From Methylobacterium planeticum (GTDB lineage: Bacteria > Pseudomonadota > Alphaproteobacteria > Rhizobiales > Beijerinckiaceae), in NCBI RefSeq assembly GCF_008806345.1, contig NZ_VZZJ01000020.1, positions 36,536-100,535 of the forward strand: a stretch of DNA of 64,000 nucleotides, read 5' to 3'. Shown in pieces: positions 63,115 to 64,000 of this stretch. A program made the translations under genes and the position numbers. Position 1 is the stretch's first letter; the number at the start of each line of letters is the position of its first letter. The notes beneath the pieces were generated by a model that was not told where the DNA came from, made no database searches, and saw nothing but the letters and a program-made list of their open reading frames with translations.

Positions 63115-63501
63115 ATGTCGCTCAAGCTCGCACTCACCGGCCTCAGGACGCTCCGCGCCGCGGGCTGGCTTTGCATCTGCCTGCTCGTCTGGCTGTCGTG
63201 GATCCCGGCTGCCTTGGAAATCCGGACCGGTATGGCCGGACAGATCGAGCACGCTATCGCCTACTGTGGCGCCGGCGCCCTCCTCGCCTTCAGCTGCCAA
63301 GATCCGCGTCGCTGGCAGATTACTGCTGGCCTCGTCGCGCTGGCCGGCATCCTTGAGATCGGTCAGATCTGGGTTCCGGGACGAACCTCTCAGTTCATCG
63401 ATTTCGCGGCCAGCGGCGCCGGCGCCGTGGTTGGCGTCCTAATCGGGCGAGTCGCGATCCAGGCGCTTGTCGGCTGGATCATACGTCCACACAGCTTATA
63501 G
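63115..63501 (+). CDS. VanZ-like small membrane protein
   Basis: 128 residues with about four hydrophobic helices (GWLCICLLVWLSWIPAALEI, IEHAIAYCGAGALLAFSCQD, ITAGLVALAGILEIGQIWVP, FIDFAASGAGAVVGVLIGRV). The order H-A-x-A-Y-x-x-x-G followed by EIGQ and R-x-x-x-x-x-D fits the VanZ-like family. Function of non-resistance members is unknown. The frame also opens at 63106. Confidence 0.7.
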   Translation: MSLKLALTGLRTLRAAGWLCICLLVWLSWIPAALEIRTGMAGQIEHAIAYCGAGALLAFSCQDPRRWQITAGLVALAGILEIGQIWVPGRTSQFIDFAASGAGAVVGVLIGRVAIQALVGWIIRPHSL

Positions 63502-63637
63502 AGATTTCCACGCAGGACCCAGCAATGTTCGAAACTGGGCGGTACGGGAGTTGCGGTTTCTGCAGTGTCGTTCCTGATTTGGGACATGCGCATCTAGAGT
63601 CTCGCGCATTAACTAAATCCAACCGTCGTGCAGAGAG

Positions 63638-63874
63638 ATGGCGAAATTTCAGCTTTATATCCCAAATACGTCATTTAATTTTCCCATAACAGAATTAGAG
63701 CAGACCTTCGGCAAGGCTGAAAGCGCGCCTGAGCTAGATTATTGCTCTCTTAATCATCCGGATTACCGGATAACCTACGCTACGGATCACGTGGATAATG
63801 TTCTAGCGGTGCTCGACATCGATACGCAGTGGCAAATACCGGCGCCGGTCCAGCACTACGTCCGCGGCGAGTGA
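63638..63874 (+). CDS. Hypothetical protein, 78 residues
   Basis: Not recognised (MAKFQLYIPNTSFNFPITEL at the start, PVQHYVRGE at the end). A small acidic alpha/beta protein with no signal or membrane segment. AGAGAG lies close before the ATG. Base composition is more AT-rich than the flanks. Confidence 0.5.
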   Translation: MAKFQLYIPNTSFNFPITELEQTFGKAESAPELDYCSLNHPDYRITYATDHVDNVLAVLDIDTQWQIPAPVQHYVRGE

Positions 63875-63903
63875 CCCTCTGCACCAACAGCTAGGAACGA
63901 ATT

Positions 63904-64000
63904 ATGGCTTCAAACATCGAATGGGACCGCTATGTCAAAAAGCTTTGGAACGGGACCCCGGATCGGCGTGCAATTGGGACCCCTTCGCAAGCTGGGTACG
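63904..64000 (+). CDS. Start of a gene cut by the window end
   Basis: ATG at 63904 with AGGA seven bases upstream; the frame is open to the last base (MASNIEWDRYVKKLWNGTPD, then RRAIGTPSQAGY). Too short to identify. Confidence 0.5.
   Translation, partial: MASNIEWDRYVKKLWNGTPDRRAIGTPSQAGY

Overview
The window looks like an accessory region of a high-GC alphaproteobacterium, most likely Methylobacterium/Methylorubrum. This assignment is an inference from gene content: a MucR-type regulator, cyanase with a nitrate/cyanate-type ABC transporter, DUF6894 and DUF1254 proteins, Tat-exported ferritin-like proteins, and a Rhizobiales-style mix of insertion sequences. No rRNA, tRNA, CRISPR array or replication origin was recognised.

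Layout. 1-6.3 kb: a giant surface/secreted repeat protein, a small HTH protein and three short unknown genes. 6.4-11 kb: an orphan UvrA-like ATPase and a two-gene unit of a membrane protein plus an HELAH metallopeptidase. 11.3-17.8 kb: two small tyrosine recombinases about 90% identical, in direct orientation, each with conserved flanks. Between them lie a methionine-rich exported peptide, a cytochrome b561-like protein, a YedY/MsrP-like molybdoenzyme and two Tat-exported ferritin-like proteins; this reads as an oxidative-damage cassette. 17.8-29.4 kb: a dense glycosyltransferase island (GT4, GT2, GT28-like and GT29/sialyltransferase-like enzymes, a fused sucrose-phosphate-synthase/phosphatase-like protein and a methyltransferase). 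It is bounded by the same dispersed repeats that flank the recombinases. 29.8-36.4 kb: a CHASE hybrid histidine kinase, a third, divergent recombinase, an HSL-family esterase, a DUF4142 protein and an AraC regulator.

36.8-43.1 kb: a cyanate utilisation operon (binding protein, permease, ATPase, cyanase) with an exact sigma-54 -24/-12 element upstream. It is divergent from a PAS-PAS-AAA+ sigma-54 activator, and palindromes lie between the two. 43.6-46.8 kb: an AraC-type gene cut by a decayed prophage fragment that retains a ClpP-like head protease. 46.9-50.8 kb: a HAF/DUF5648 repeat protein, small secreted and unknown proteins, and a cytosolic trypsin-like protease. 51.0-54.6 kb: three nested insertion sequences (IS110 inside IS3 inside a partly deleted IS256). 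55-64 kb: a Crp-type regulator followed by three DUF6894 paralogues, a DUF1254 protein, a leftward three-gene set (zinc alcohol dehydrogenase, membrane protein, channel-like protein), MucR, a VanZ-like protein and small unknown genes.

Two dispersed intergenic repeat families tie the region together. R1/R1' accompanies the recombinases and the island edges; R2 is found at 36.6, 43.3, 54.6 and 58.7 kb. The most interesting candidates are the recombinase-bracketed methionine-rich peptide/YedYZ/ferritin cassette, the glycosyltransferase island with its GT29-like enzyme, and the sigma-54-controlled cyanate operon.
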